Source: JBHIKY01 sp042139015 (GTDB taxonomy: Bacteria; Bacillota; Bacilli; Bacillales; Marinococcaceae). Taken from it: DNA of 59,892 nucleotides. The stretch is taken from the NCBI RefSeq assembly GCF_042139015.1, contig NZ_JBHIKY010000024.1:1-59892 (forward strand), read 5' to 3'. Shown here one piece after another: positions 16,995 to 25,339 of this stretch. Position 1 is the first letter of the stretch. Each line of letters begins with the position of its first letter. Under the pieces are notes generated by a model, which was not told where the DNA came from, did not search any database, and saw only the letters and a program-made list of their open reading frames with translations. Position numbers and translations under genes: made by a program.

Positions 16995-17636
16995 ATGCCA
17001 AAGCCAGTAAAAATAGGAATCGGAGGTCCAGTAGGATCAGGAAAGACAGCAATGGTCGAGAGACTAACGAGAGAACTCTATCCTGATATGGAAGTGGCGG
17101 TCATTACCAATGATATTTATACGAAAGAGGATGCCAAATACTTAACGGTACATGGAGTTCTCCCGGAAGACCGTATTATTGGAGTCGAAACCGGAGGGTG
17201 TCCTCATACAGCGATACGCGAAGATGCGTCAATGAATTTCGCTGCAATTGATGAATTGAATGAACGTTTTCCAAACCTTGATATTATTTTTGTAGAAAGC
17301 GGCGGCGATAATCTGTCGGCTACCTTCAGTCCGGAGCTCGTCGATGGCTTCATTTATGTGATCGATGTAGCAGAAGGCCAGGACATTCCTAGAAAAGGCG
17401 GACCTGGGGTAACGCGCTCAGATCTGCTTGTCATTAATAAAATTGACCTCGCTCCATATGTCGATGTGGACCTTGAAATTATGGAGAAAGATGCATTAAT
17501 GGCAAGAGGATCTCGTCCGTTTCTTTTTGCCAATCAAAAAAAGGGAATTGGTCTTAACGGGATTATCTCATGGATCAGGCATTCTATTCTCCTCGAAGAT
17601 ACAGAACTCGATAAAGAAGTGAAAAGTGGTGCCTGA
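16995..17636 (+). CDS. ureG: Urease accessory GTPase UreG
   Basis: A 213-residue SIMIBI-class GTPase that drives nickel delivery. The P-loop GPVGSGKT is at 11-18, the nickel-binding C-P-H motif at 69-71 (TGGCPHTAIRED), and NKIDLAPYV gives guanine specificity. AAAGGGGAATG precedes the start. Its last 11 bp overlap ureD. Confidence 0.95.
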   Translation: MPKPVKIGIGGPVGSGKTAMVERLTRELYPDMEVAVITNDIYTKEDAKYLTVHGVLPEDRIIGVETGGCPHTAIREDASMNFAAIDELNERFPNLDIIFVESGGDNLSATFSPELVDGFIYVIDVAEGQDIPRKGGPGVTRSDLLVINKIDLAPYVDVDLEIMEKDALMARGSRPFLFANQKKGIGLNGIISWIRHSILLEDTELDKEVKSGA

Positions 17637-18453
17637 CGCGGTAAAAGGTCTGCAGCTGACTGGGGAGCTTTCGCTTACCTTTTCAAGAAGAAAAAACCGC
17701 ACCTTTCTCCGGTCACTTCATCAGACTTCTCCCTTAAAAGCAAGCCACGCTCTCTATCCGGAGGAAGAAGGTCATGCGGTTGTTTATTTAATGGAAACAT
17801 CCGGGGGGATGGTATCTGGAGACCATAACAGTTACAATATTATAATAGAAGAAAGTTCCCGCGTAACACTTATTCAGCAATCTGCACTCAAGGTCTACCC
17901 TTCCAGAAATGGCCGCTGTACAAAACAGACAATGAAGATTACTGTAGAAAATAATGCATTCGTCAAACTCGACCCAGATACAATTATTCCTTTTGAAAAC
18001 GCACGCTTTCAAAGTAAAACAGAAATCCAATTATCCTCTTTTTCCCACTTTCTGTGGGGAGAAATTTTATCAGCCGGACGCAGGGAAAAAGGAGAGCATT
18101 ATCAGTATCAGGAAATAGACCTGCTTACTTCCATTTCAAAAAATGGGAAGCTTTGTGCATACGACCGCTTTCGATTTCAACCCGAAACAGCAGGCTACGA
18201 GGAGATTGGACTGCTTGATGGATATTCTTATTACGCCTCCGTCTGGGCTGCTTCTGAAACTTTAGATAAACAACAGCTGTTAGAGGTAAGTGAAGCAGTG
18301 GCTGAGGCTAATTCTGCAGTCACTGAAGTGGAAAAAGGAATTTTTTGCTTCCGATGGCTCAGTAATGATCTAGTGGACTTGAAAAAACATATAAGGTACG
18401 TGATGGGACAGATTACAATAATGATGGAAACAGCACAAGAAGGAGATTTGTAG
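17626..18453 (+). CDS. ureD: Urease accessory protein UreD (UreH)
   Basis: A 275-residue scaffold of the apo-urease activation complex. It begins with tandem GTG codons overlapping the end of ureG. Conserved elements include YLMETSGGMVSGDHN near residue 55, the strand LIQQSALKVYPS, and FLWGEILSAGRREKGE. Divergence is usual for this family. Its stop is one base before the ATG of the metal-binding lipoprotein gene. Confidence 0.88.
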   Translation: MVPDAVKGLQLTGELSLTFSRRKNRTFLRSLHQTSPLKASHALYPEEEGHAVVYLMETSGGMVSGDHNSYNIIIEESSRVTLIQQSALKVYPSRNGRCTKQTMKITVENNAFVKLDPDTIIPFENARFQSKTEIQLSSFSHFLWGEILSAGRREKGEHYQYQEIDLLTSISKNGKLCAYDRFRFQPETAGYEEIGLLDGYSYYASVWAASETLDKQQLLEVSEAVAEANSAVTEVEKGIFCFRWLSNDLVDLKKHIRYVMGQITIMMETAQEGDL

Positions 18454-18454
18454 A

Positions 18455-19519
18455 ATGAAATCGTTCAGGTCAATAAGTGCGGCAGGCATGCTTGTCTTCC
18501 TGCTGAGCGCCTGCGGAGCGGCGGAGGAGTCAAACGAAGACCCTGCCGGAGAAGAGGCAGCTCCGGAAACAGAGGAAGAGCAGAAAACGGAGCCGCTCGT
18601 AGTTGCCACAAATATCTTTGCGATAGAGGATTTTATTACAAAAATCGGCGGAGAACATGTCGAAGTAAAAAACATGGTGCCTGTCGGGGCGGACGCCCAT
18701 ACATATGAGCCAACCATTAAGGAAATAACAGATCTTGTTGATACAGATGCTTTTATTTATACCGATGGAAGCATGGAAGGCCTGAATGAGACTGTTATTC
18801 CACTCCTGGAGAAAGAAAAAGTACAGACAGTAGATGTGGCTGAGGAGATTGAACGGGTAGAATATCAGGAATTCGAAGAAAATAATGAAGAAGACCACAG
18901 TCATACTCACAGCCACGAACATTCTCATGAAGAAGACGAAGAAAGCCACAGCCACGAACATTCTCATGACGGAGAAGAAGGGGAAACGACTCATACTCAC
19001 AGCGGGGAAAATCCTCATGTGTGGATTGACCCGGAAAAATCAACTCAAATAGCTGATAATATCGAAAAGAAATTATCCGAGCTTCAGCCAGAAAACAGCG
19101 AGCAGTTTGAAAATCGTAATGAAAAGCTCCAGGCAGAGCTCTCCGAGTTGGATCAGGCGTTTGCTGAGCAGTTAACAGAACTGGAGCGAGGATCCATATT
19201 TGTGGCCCATCCAGGGTATACGTATTGGGCGGAAAGTTACGGCTTTGAAGAGGTGTCTATCACTCAGACTGTCTCCTCAAGTGAACCTTCTCAAAAGCGG
19301 ATGCAGCGCCTGATTGAAAAAGCAGAACAGGATGGAATTGAACATGTAGCTTTTGAGAAAAGCTACAATATCGGGGTTGCTGAAACATTCGCAGAAGAAA
19401 TTAATGCAGAAGCTGTATATTTAAATAATTTAGAAAGCCTTCATGAGGAAGACGAAGGGGAGGATTATTTTTCTTTAATGGAAGAGAATCTGGAATCTCT
19501 TGAATTACTGTTGAAGTAG
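18455..19519 (+). CDS. His-rich metal-binding lipoprotein (ZnuA/AdcA-like) in the urease operon
   Basis: A 354-residue exported binding protein of the cluster A-I (zinc/manganese) family. The lipobox L-S-A-C puts the lipidated Cys at 20, and residues 22-47 form an acid-rich linker. Likely metal ligands are H82 (DAHTYEP), H188 (NPHVWIDP), H252 (AHPGYTYWAESYG) and an acidic residue near 301. Residues 148-182 form a loop with 12 histidines (HSHTHSHEHSHE and a repeat). Only one base separates it from ureD, so it is transcribed with urease. No cognate permease or ATPase is nearby. Nickel is a plausible ligand from context, zinc from family; sequence alone does not decide. Confidence 0.85.
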   Translation: MKSFRSISAAGMLVFLLSACGAAEESNEDPAGEEAAPETEEEQKTEPLVVATNIFAIEDFITKIGGEHVEVKNMVPVGADAHTYEPTIKEITDLVDTDAFIYTDGSMEGLNETVIPLLEKEKVQTVDVAEEIERVEYQEFEENNEEDHSHTHSHEHSHEEDEESHSHEHSHDGEEGETTHTHSGENPHVWIDPEKSTQIADNIEKKLSELQPENSEQFENRNEKLQAELSELDQAFAEQLTELERGSIFVAHPGYTYWAESYGFEEVSITQTVSSSEPSQKRMQRLIEKAEQDGIEHVAFEKSYNIGVAETFAEEINAEAVYLNNLESLHEEDEGEDYFSLMEENLESLELLLK

Positions 19520-19691
19520 AATATCTTGAAATGTTGTTAAGATGCTGAAGTTACTGCAGGGTGCAGGGAGAGTATGGAGGAAGAGCAGGACTTTGATCAG
19601 AAAGTATCGGCTGATATTGGGCGCTGTCCTCTCCGATTGTCTCTTAATTTAAAGAACTGGAGCCGCCCGCCCAGCTCTCCCTATTTTACGT

Positions 19692-19718
19692 GAGTCTTTA
19701 TGAAGGCTCTTTTTTTTA
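19692..19718 (+). terminator. Terminator of the urease operon
   Basis: GAGTCTT and GAAGGCTC pair (with one G-U) around a 4-base loop at 19692-19709, followed by nine T residues. It is about 170 bp after the last gene of the operon. Confidence 0.65.
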
Positions 19719-19945
19719 GTTGTGGGTGCTTGAGGCGGTTCTTTCAACGTAGTGCTGTTTGGACGGAGGATGCGATTCAATGTGAAACGAAAGGACATTA
19801 CTGCCAAATTACTGCAGGAGAAGGCTTGCCCGAGGAGTGCTTCAGCTGTCTTTGGAGCCGGGACCTCTCCAGCAGCCAATTTCAGCTGTGGCTTCTTCCG
19901 CAGGAGCCGCTGCCTTCCGGGAACACCCTTTATCATTGTAAAAAC
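19719..19945. other. Non-coding stretch, possible dispersed repeat
   Basis: This roughly 230-bp stretch between the ure terminator and the next promoter is richer in G and C than its surroundings and contains several direct short motifs (CTGCAGGAG, GGAGCCG). A 95-codon frame on the minus strand has no ribosome site and an unlikely composition. Similar stretches are remembered from other Bacillaceae genomes but this could not be checked. No gene is called. Confidence 0.3.
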
Positions 19946-19958
19946 TGATTTTTTATAA

Positions 19959-19987
19959 TTGACAATCTATTTAATTTGTCTTACAAT
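19959..19987 (+). promoter_or_regulatory. Promoter and operator of the gntR-gudD operon
   Basis: TTGACA (19959-19964) and TACAAT (19982-19987) are 17 bp apart. TTGTCTTACAA (19976-19986), an inverted repeat TTGT-N3-ACAA, overlaps the -10 box. The same arrangement, base for base at the key positions, occurs at 25271-25300 in front of kdgD. Confidence 0.75.
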
Positions 19988-20074
19988 TTAACATATAAAC
20001 CGTGAAAGTCTATAATCTAATAAGAGTACATCCGCGTGTACGATTATGTTTGGTATAGAAAAGGGGCCATTAGA

Positions 20075-20797
20075 ATGAAGCAAGTCGAAATTAAATCGAT
20101 CGACCGAAAAACACTCTCTAAACAAGTAATTGATGAAATAATTCAGCTATTGACCACCGGCCAGCTCAAGCCGGGGGATCGCCTTCCATCTGAAATGGAA
20201 TTGATGACCATGTTTAATGTAAGCAGACCTGTAATGAGGGAAGCATTAACTTCGTTGGAAGCGGTAGGTGTGGTACACCGCAAGACACGAAACGGCACAT
20301 TTTTCTCCGACAAAATTGGGAGTAAACCTTTTTCAATGATGTTAGCGCTTTCAACCGGCAATGTCCGTACCATCATTGAAACGAGGATATCCCTTGAACT
20401 GGGGCTTGTGACAATGGCAGCGGAAAAGATTTCAGACGACTCACTAAAGAAGCTGGAAATCGCTATTGAAGAAATGAAAAAGCATACTGATGACTACCGT
20501 TCATTTGACAGGCAGTTTCATGAAGAAATTGCCCAGAGTGCCAGCAACCCGCTGCTTGAAGCAATTATTGATCCCCTATTGAATTTATTTGATGAGACGT
20601 GGGACCAGATTCCAGGTCATTATAGAAATCCGGAAAAAACGCTGCAGCATCATATAGATATTTATAACGCATTGAAAAATCGAGATCCTATTGCAGCTTA
20701 TACGAGTATGTATACACATTTAAATTATGTCAGAGAAAGAGTTTATAAACGAGAGAGGGAAAAGGAAAAAGAAAGATCCGATCATTCCTCCCGTTAA
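20075..20797 (+). CDS. FadR-subfamily GntR regulator of glucarate use
   Basis: A repressor of about 240 residues: an N-terminal winged helix (LKPGDRLPSEMELMTMFNVSRPVMREAL, residues 25-52) and a C-terminal FCD ligand domain with RQFHEEIAQSASNP. The ATG at 20075 is preceded by AAAAGGGG; the upstream frame to 20036 is not supported by a ribosome site. The gene lies directly upstream of glucarate dehydratase and shares an operator type with the kdgD promoter. It is therefore likely the functional counterpart of B. subtilis GudR (YcbG). The effector is probably an aldarate or a keto-deoxy intermediate. Confidence 0.82.
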   Translation: MKQVEIKSIDRKTLSKQVIDEIIQLLTTGQLKPGDRLPSEMELMTMFNVSRPVMREALTSLEAVGVVHRKTRNGTFFSDKIGSKPFSMMLALSTGNVRTIIETRISLELGLVTMAAEKISDDSLKKLEIAIEEMKKHTDDYRSFDRQFHEEIAQSASNPLLEAIIDPLLNLFDETWDQIPGHYRNPEKTLQHHIDIYNALKNRDPIAAYTSMYTHLNYVRERVYKREREKEKERSDHSSR

Positions 20798-20814
20798 CTA
20801 TATTGAGGCGGTGA

Positions 20815-22152
20815 TTGGCATTGATGAAAGATACTCCAGCCATTGAGAAAGTGGAAGTAGTTCCAGTGGCAGGCCATGACAGCATGCTTTTAAATTTAAG
20901 CGGAGCACATGGCCCTTATTTTACAAGAAATATTGTCATACTTACAGACAGCACCGGAGCCACAGGACTCGGAGAAGTCCCTGGTGGTGAAAAGATACGA
21001 CAGACCTTAGAGGAAGCGAAAGAGCTGGTGATTGGTAAAACAATTGGGGAGTTTAATAATATTCTCACAAATGTAAAACAGACATTTATCAGCAGGGACG
21101 CTGACGGCCGGGGTTCGCAGACGTTCGATCTCCGCACAACGGTGCACACGGTCACCGCATTGGAAGCGGCACTCCTGGATCTGCTCGGTAAATATCTTGG
21201 TGTTCCTGCTGCTGCGCTTCTTGGAGAAGGTCAGCAGCGAAGCGAAGTAGAAATGCTCGGTTATCTTTTTTATATCGGGTCCCGGCAAAAGACGGACCTG
21301 CCGTACCGGAGTGAGGAAGATGCGAACTGTGACTGGTTTCGACTCCGTCATGAGGAAGCGCTTACCCCGGAGAAGATTGTCCGGTTAGCAGAGGCTGCCT
21401 ACGATAAATATGGGTTTAAAGATTTCAAATTAAAGGGCGGTGTTCTTCCGGGTAAAGAGGAAATCGAAGCAGTAACTGCACTTGCAGAAAGGTTTCCGGA
21501 TGCCAGAATAACACTGGATCCGAATGGGGCATGGAAATTAGATGATGCTATCGAGCTGTGTAAAAATAAACAGGATATCCTCGCTTATGCAGAAGACCCG
21601 TGTGGTGCAGAAAAAGGCTTCTCAGCAAGGGAAGTGATGGCTGAATTCAGGCAGGCAACAGGAATTCCTACAGCCACAAATATGATCGCTACCGACTGGC
21701 GGGAAATGGGGCATGCGATCAAGCTGCATTCCGTGGATATTCCGCTTGCTGACCCTCACTTCTGGACAATGCGGGGCTCAGTGCGCGTGGCGCAGATGTG
21801 CAGCGAATGGGGACTTACATGGGGCTCTCATTCCAATAATCATTTTGATATTTCACTCGCGATGTTTACCCACGTTGCTGCGGCAGCACCAGGAGATATC
21901 ACTGCGATTGACACGCACTGGATCTGGCAGGATGGACAGCGTTTGACAGAGCACCCGCTCCAGATTACAGATGGAAAAATAGAAGTACCTGCAGCACCTG
22001 GTCTTGGAGTTGAGTTGGACCGGGATCAGCTTGAAAAAGGACACGAACTCTATCAGCAGAAGGGCCTGGGAGTACGTGATGATTCTAAAGCGATGCAGTA
22101 TTTAATTTCCGGATGGACATTTGATCAAAAAAAACCATGTCTTGTGAGGTAA
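20815..22152 (+). CDS. gudD: Glucarate dehydratase
   Basis: An enolase-superfamily enzyme of 445 residues that dehydrates D-glucarate to 5-dehydro-4-deoxy-D-glucarate. Diagnostic blocks are VVPVAGHDSMLLNLSGAHGP, FKLKGGVLPGKEEIEA (the KxK general base pair), ITLDPNGAW (metal ligand), AYAEDPCG and WGSHSNNHFDISLAMF (catalytic His region). I recall long near-identical blocks in the B. subtilis protein. Possible starts are TTG 20815, TTG 20821 and ATG 20824; GAGGCGGTG (20805-20813) favours the later ones, but the difference is at most three residues. It forms an operon with the upstream regulator and is followed by a terminator. Confidence 0.95.
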   Translation: MALMKDTPAIEKVEVVPVAGHDSMLLNLSGAHGPYFTRNIVILTDSTGATGLGEVPGGEKIRQTLEEAKELVIGKTIGEFNNILTNVKQTFISRDADGRGSQTFDLRTTVHTVTALEAALLDLLGKYLGVPAAALLGEGQQRSEVEMLGYLFYIGSRQKTDLPYRSEEDANCDWFRLRHEEALTPEKIVRLAEAAYDKYGFKDFKLKGGVLPGKEEIEAVTALAERFPDARITLDPNGAWKLDDAIELCKNKQDILAYAEDPCGAEKGFSAREVMAEFRQATGIPTATNMIATDWREMGHAIKLHSVDIPLADPHFWTMRGSVRVAQMCSEWGLTWGSHSNNHFDISLAMFTHVAAAAPGDITAIDTHWIWQDGQRLTEHPLQITDGKIEVPAAPGLGVELDRDQLEKGHELYQQKGLGVRDDSKAMQYLISGWTFDQKKPCLVR

Positions 22153-22159
22153 AAAATAA

Positions 22160-22197
22160 AGAGATTACGCGGTTCTCCGCCGCTGATCTCTCTTTTC
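22160..22197 (+). terminator. Terminator after gudD
   Basis: AGAGAT (22160-22165) pairs with ATCTCT (22186-22191), with an inner GCGG/CCGC pairing, and is followed by CTTTT. It ends the gntR-gudD transcript just before the next operator. Confidence 0.65.
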
Positions 22198-22203
22198 AAC
22201 TTA

Positions 22204-22228
22204 TTTGTGATATATCAGATATCACAAA
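22204..22228. promoter_or_regulatory. Operator palindrome upstream of the second GntR gene
   Basis: TTTGTGATAT (22204-22213) and ATATCACAAA (22219-22228) are a perfect 10-bp inverted repeat around ATCAG. It lies 22 bp ahead of the gntR start and differs from the TTGTCTTACAA operator of the other regulator, so the two regulators probably do not cross-talk. Confidence 0.65.
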
Positions 22229-22249
22229 TTTTCAAAAGGTGGTGAGCGC

Positions 22250-22936
22250 GTGACTAGCAGACAAAAACAGTTTTTTTCTGGGAGCACAGCCTCGATAAAA
22301 TCTTTAAGAGAAACAGCAGCAGAAGCTATCAGGGAAGCAATAATTCTTGGGCATTTCAAGCCGGGTGATGCCATTCGTGAACGAGAAGTATCAGAGTGGA
22401 TGAAAATAAGCACGACCCCGGTGAAAGAGGCACTGAGGGTTCTGGAGTATGAAGGAATGGTTGTCACAAAACCAAGAAAAGGTACCTTTGTTTCTAATAT
22501 TGTTCATACTTCAATTGAAGAAGTTTTCCTATTGCGTGCAGCTGTAGAAGGACTATGTGCGCGGCTCGCTGCTGTCAAAATGGCGGACGGGGAAATAAAA
22601 AGTCTGGAAATACAGCTTGAAAAAATGGACCAGTTAATTAAAGAAAATAAAGTTGAAGCGCTGGTGGAAGAGAACACCGCCTTTCATCAAAAAATTATCG
22701 ACGGTGCGAAAAGTCCACTCGTGCAGAAAAATGCAGCAGGAGTAGCTGCCTTTGATCACGCTTTTCGAAAAAAGGCCCTTCAAAATGATGAGGAACAGAT
22801 CGGTGGTTTTCAAGAACATTGGATGATTTATCAGGCCATCGCTGATCGAGATGGGGCAAGAGCAGAAGCAGAAATGAAACAGCATATTACACGAACACTG
22901 CATCATGTTCTTTCCAAGGAAGGAGAAGAGCGATGA
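22250..22936 (+). CDS. FCD-type GntR regulator of the galactarate sub-operon
   Basis: A 228-residue regulator with an N-terminal winged helix (FKPGDAIREREVSEWMKISTTPVKEALRVLE, residues 34-64) and an FCD effector domain (ENTAFHQKIIDGAKSP). It starts with GTG at 22250 behind AAGGTGG. Its stop overlaps the ATG of the next small frame (ATGA). It is the first gene of the transcript that encodes a DapA-family enzyme and type II galactarate dehydratase, so it probably senses galactarate or its dehydration product and binds the palindrome at 22204-22228. Confidence 0.82.
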   Translation: MTSRQKQFFSGSTASIKSLRETAAEAIREAIILGHFKPGDAIREREVSEWMKISTTPVKEALRVLEYEGMVVTKPRKGTFVSNIVHTSIEEVFLLRAAVEGLCARLAAVKMADGEIKSLEIQLEKMDQLIKENKVEALVEENTAFHQKIIDGAKSPLVQKNAAGVAAFDHAFRKKALQNDEEQIGGFQEHWMIYQAIADRDGARAEAEMKQHITRTLHHVLSKEGEER

Positions 22937-23082
22937 GCTTTAAAGTATTTATACCACAGCAAATTGACAGCTCTGGAGTCAGAATGCTGGAAGAAACAGC
23001 GGCTGCTTCCATTATTCAAGTGATGGAAGGTAAGAAACCGGACAATATCGTTAATGAAGTGGTAGTAAACAGCTTGAAATGA
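22933..23082 (+). pseudogene. D-2-hydroxyacid dehydrogenase remnant with internal deletion
   Basis: A 49-codon open frame begins MSFKVFIPQQIDSSGVRMLEE, like the N-terminus of a D-isomer 2-hydroxyacid dehydrogenase. It then passes directly to ASIIQVMEGKKPDNIVN, like the C-terminal helix of the same family. About 270 residues, including the NAD-binding domain and catalytic Arg, Glu and His, are missing, yet the frame is kept. Its ATG overlaps the gntR stop. It is probably a relic of an oxidoreductase that belonged to the galactarate operon; a retained microprotein role cannot be excluded. Confidence 0.6.
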
Positions 23083-23103
23083 TAATAAAAGGAGAGGATA
23101 AAA

Positions 23104-24030
23104 ATGAACGAAATTCAGGCAGCAAAAAAGCTGGAAGGGATATCAGCCATTAACATTACCCCATTTCAGGAGGATGCTTCCATCGATTGGAAAGCACTTG
23201 ATGCGAATATTGACTTTCTTATTGAAAATGGACTCGAGGTTATCGTTCCTTCCGGTAATACAGGAGAGTTTTATGCACTCACCATCGAAGAATCAATAGA
23301 AGAAAACCGCCGCACAGCTGAACGGGTGAACGGGCGTGCCATGATGGTGGCCGGTGTCGGCTATTCAGTTGAAACAGCAGTTGAAATGGGTAGAACCGCT
23401 AAAAAAGACGGCTGTGATGCCATCATGATTCATATGCCGATTCATCCATATATGACAGAAGACGGCGTTGTAAACTACTTTCAAAGAATTATGGAAGAGA
23501 TAGATATGCCAGCTGTGCTTTATTTTAAAAATCCTGCCTTAAGTGATAATGTTCTGAAACGACTGACTCATATGAAGCAGCTGGCAGGAGTCAAATACGC
23601 GGTCAATGATCTTCCCCGCTTTGCGAAAATTGTTCAAGAAACCCCGGCAACGCACGGAGTAACCTGGGTATGCGGCACAGCGGAAAAATGGGCGCCGTTT
23701 TTCTGGAATGCCGGTGCGAAAGGGTTTACCTCCGGCCTTGTAAATCTGCATCCCCGTTTATCATTTGAAATGCTGGAAGCGCTTCAAACGAGCGATTGGG
23801 ATTCAGTTTGGAACATCTGGTATCAAGTCGTTCCATTTGAAGACCTGCGCGCGAAAAATAATAACGGAAACAATGTAGTCGTCATTAAAGAAGCCATGGA
23901 AGCTTTAGGTTTTCCTGCAGGAAAAACGAGGGAGCCGGTCGCACCTCTAGATGAAGCAGACCACAATGCTGTACTCGAGCTGCTGGAAAAATGGGGGCTG
24001 ACGAAAGAACAATTCAGCGCAGTCCGCTGA
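23104..24030 (+). CDS. DapA-family aldolase/dehydratase, galactarate branch
   Basis: A 308-residue Schiff-base TIM-barrel enzyme of the DHDPS/KdgD/N-acetylneuraminate lyase family. The catalytic lysine is K164 (GVKYAVND), the conserved tyrosine Y140 (VLYFKNPA), and GNTGEFYAL at 51-59 is the substrate-carboxylate loop. It is clearly distinct from the second family member at 25433. It lies 40 bp ahead of galactarate dehydratase under the second GntR. The proposed reaction is dehydration-decarboxylation, or retro-aldol cleavage, of the galactarate dehydratase product. Which of the two occurs cannot be told from sequence. AAAAGGAGAGG precedes the ATG. Confidence 0.8.
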   Translation: MNEIQAAKKLEGISAINITPFQEDASIDWKALDANIDFLIENGLEVIVPSGNTGEFYALTIEESIEENRRTAERVNGRAMMVAGVGYSVETAVEMGRTAKKDGCDAIMIHMPIHPYMTEDGVVNYFQRIMEEIDMPAVLYFKNPALSDNVLKRLTHMKQLAGVKYAVNDLPRFAKIVQETPATHGVTWVCGTAEKWAPFFWNAGAKGFTSGLVNLHPRLSFEMLEALQTSDWDSVWNIWYQVVPFEDLRAKNNNGNNVVVIKEAMEALGFPAGKTREPVAPLDEADHNAVLELLEKWGLTKEQFSAVR

Positions 24031-24069
24031 GCATTACCTATACAAACACTAGTAAAAGGAGAGAATACG

Positions 24070-25236
24070 ATGAAAATAACTGATGTAGTTTTGACAGTAG
24101 TAGGCGTCCCAAGGCATACAGGTTTTGTCAATAAACATATTATTGTCAAGCTTTTGACTGATGAAGGCGTGACAGGGATAGGAGAAATGTCTGACTTTTC
24201 CCACCTTCCCCGCTATGCCCCGGATGTTCAGGACTTAACCCGAGTTTTGAAGCAGATTGTTGTCGGCAAAAATCCGTTCGATTTTGAGCTTATCAATAAA
24301 GAACTTCTCGATAATTTTCCAGAAGCGATGTATTACTACGAGAAAGGCAGCTTTATCCGCAACGGCATCGATAACGCACTTCATGACCTCTGTGCAAAAT
24401 ACCTTGGAGTGTCAGTTTCAGAATTACTTGGGGGAAGACAGCAGGACAAAATAAAAGTCTGTTACCCGATTTTCAGGCACCGTTTTATGGATGAAGTCAA
24501 GGAAAATGTCAAGGTAGTGCGCGAACGATTTCAGCAGGGCTTTGATGAATTCCGCCTTTATGCCGGGAAAAACATCGATGCAGATGAGGCTTTTCTTGCA
24601 GAAATAGAAAAGGAATTCGGCTCTAAGGTGACCATAAAATCCCTTGATTTCAGCCATCTTCTTGACTGGAAAAGCTCGGCAAGAGCGGTGAAACGATTGT
24701 CAAAGTACAATTTTACCTTAGTAGAAAGCCCGGCATATAAAAATGATTTTGACGGACTCCGTCATTTCCGTTTTAAAGTGGAGCATCCTGTTAGTGAACA
24801 CGTCTGGAGCTTCAGACAGCAATACGAGATGATCAAGAATGACTCTGTTGATATATTTAACATTTCACCTGTTTTTATCGGCGGACTGACAAGCGCCAGA
24901 AAAGCTGCAGCAGCTGCTGCAATAGCTGAAAAAAGCTGCCTTCTTGGTACAACACAGGAGCTTTCTATCGGAACTGCCGCTATGGCGCACCTCGGCTGTG
25001 CGATGTCAAACCTTGATTACACCTCGGATCCGACTGGGCCAGAATTATATGTTAATGATGTCGTAAAAGAAAAAGTAACCTATGAAAACGGCTATCTCAT
25101 TCCACCATCCCGAGATATTGCAGGGCTCGGTATAGAGCTTGATGAAGAAAAAATGAAGCAGTATCAGCTGGATGATCTGAGCTGGAGCGAAGTAAGTGTA
25201 CATCAGCTTCAAGACCGGACTTCACAGACACGTTAA
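24070..25236 (+). CDS. Galactarate dehydratase, type II (GalrD-II, enolase superfamily)
   Basis: A 388-residue enolase-superfamily enzyme. It lacks the usual KxK at the end of the second barrel strand and has R162-L163-Y164 (EFRLYAGKN) instead. Y90 (MYYYEKGSF), D193 (SLDFSH) and H244 (VSEHVWSF) are also present. In the characterised O. iheyensis galactarate dehydratase II, a Tyr164-Arg162 dyad is the base, Tyr90 the acid, and an unusual His is the metal ligand at strand five. The agreement in residue type and numbering is strong. That enzyme yields 2-keto-3-deoxy-D-threo-4,5-dihydroxyadipate, the enantiomer of the product of the other galactarate dehydratase. AAAGGAGAG precedes the start. Confidence 0.88.
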   Translation: MKITDVVLTVVGVPRHTGFVNKHIIVKLLTDEGVTGIGEMSDFSHLPRYAPDVQDLTRVLKQIVVGKNPFDFELINKELLDNFPEAMYYYEKGSFIRNGIDNALHDLCAKYLGVSVSELLGGRQQDKIKVCYPIFRHRFMDEVKENVKVVRERFQQGFDEFRLYAGKNIDADEAFLAEIEKEFGSKVTIKSLDFSHLLDWKSSARAVKRLSKYNFTLVESPAYKNDFDGLRHFRFKVEHPVSEHVWSFRQQYEMIKNDSVDIFNISPVFIGGLTSARKAAAAAAIAEKSCLLGTTQELSIGTAAMAHLGCAMSNLDYTSDPTGPELYVNDVVKEKVTYENGYLIPPSRDIAGLGIELDEEKMKQYQLDDLSWSEVSVHQLQDRTSQTR

Positions 25237-25270
25237 TAAAAATAATTTTATGAAAAATAAAATTCTGAAT

Positions 25271-25300
25271 TGACTAATAAAATTAATTGTCTTACAATTA
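25271..25300 (+). promoter_or_regulatory. Promoter and operator of the kdgD operon
   Basis: TTGACT (25271-25276) and TACAAT (25294-25299) have a 17-bp spacer. The perfect palindrome AATTGTCTTACAATT (25286-25300) overlaps the -10 box. It matches the operator at 19976-19986 upstream of the first GntR gene, so that regulator probably controls both transcripts. Confidence 0.75.
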
Positions 25301-25339
25301 TAATTATTAACAATAAAACAAATAAAGCACCTTTTTGAA

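Noticed and set aside
18530..19043. Antisense frames in the metal-binding lipoprotein gene
   Set aside because: Produced by the His/Glu-rich repeat codons read on the other strand.
19649..19936. 95-codon minus-strand frame as a gene
   Set aside because: No ribosome site, runs through the ure terminator, and the composition looks non-coding.
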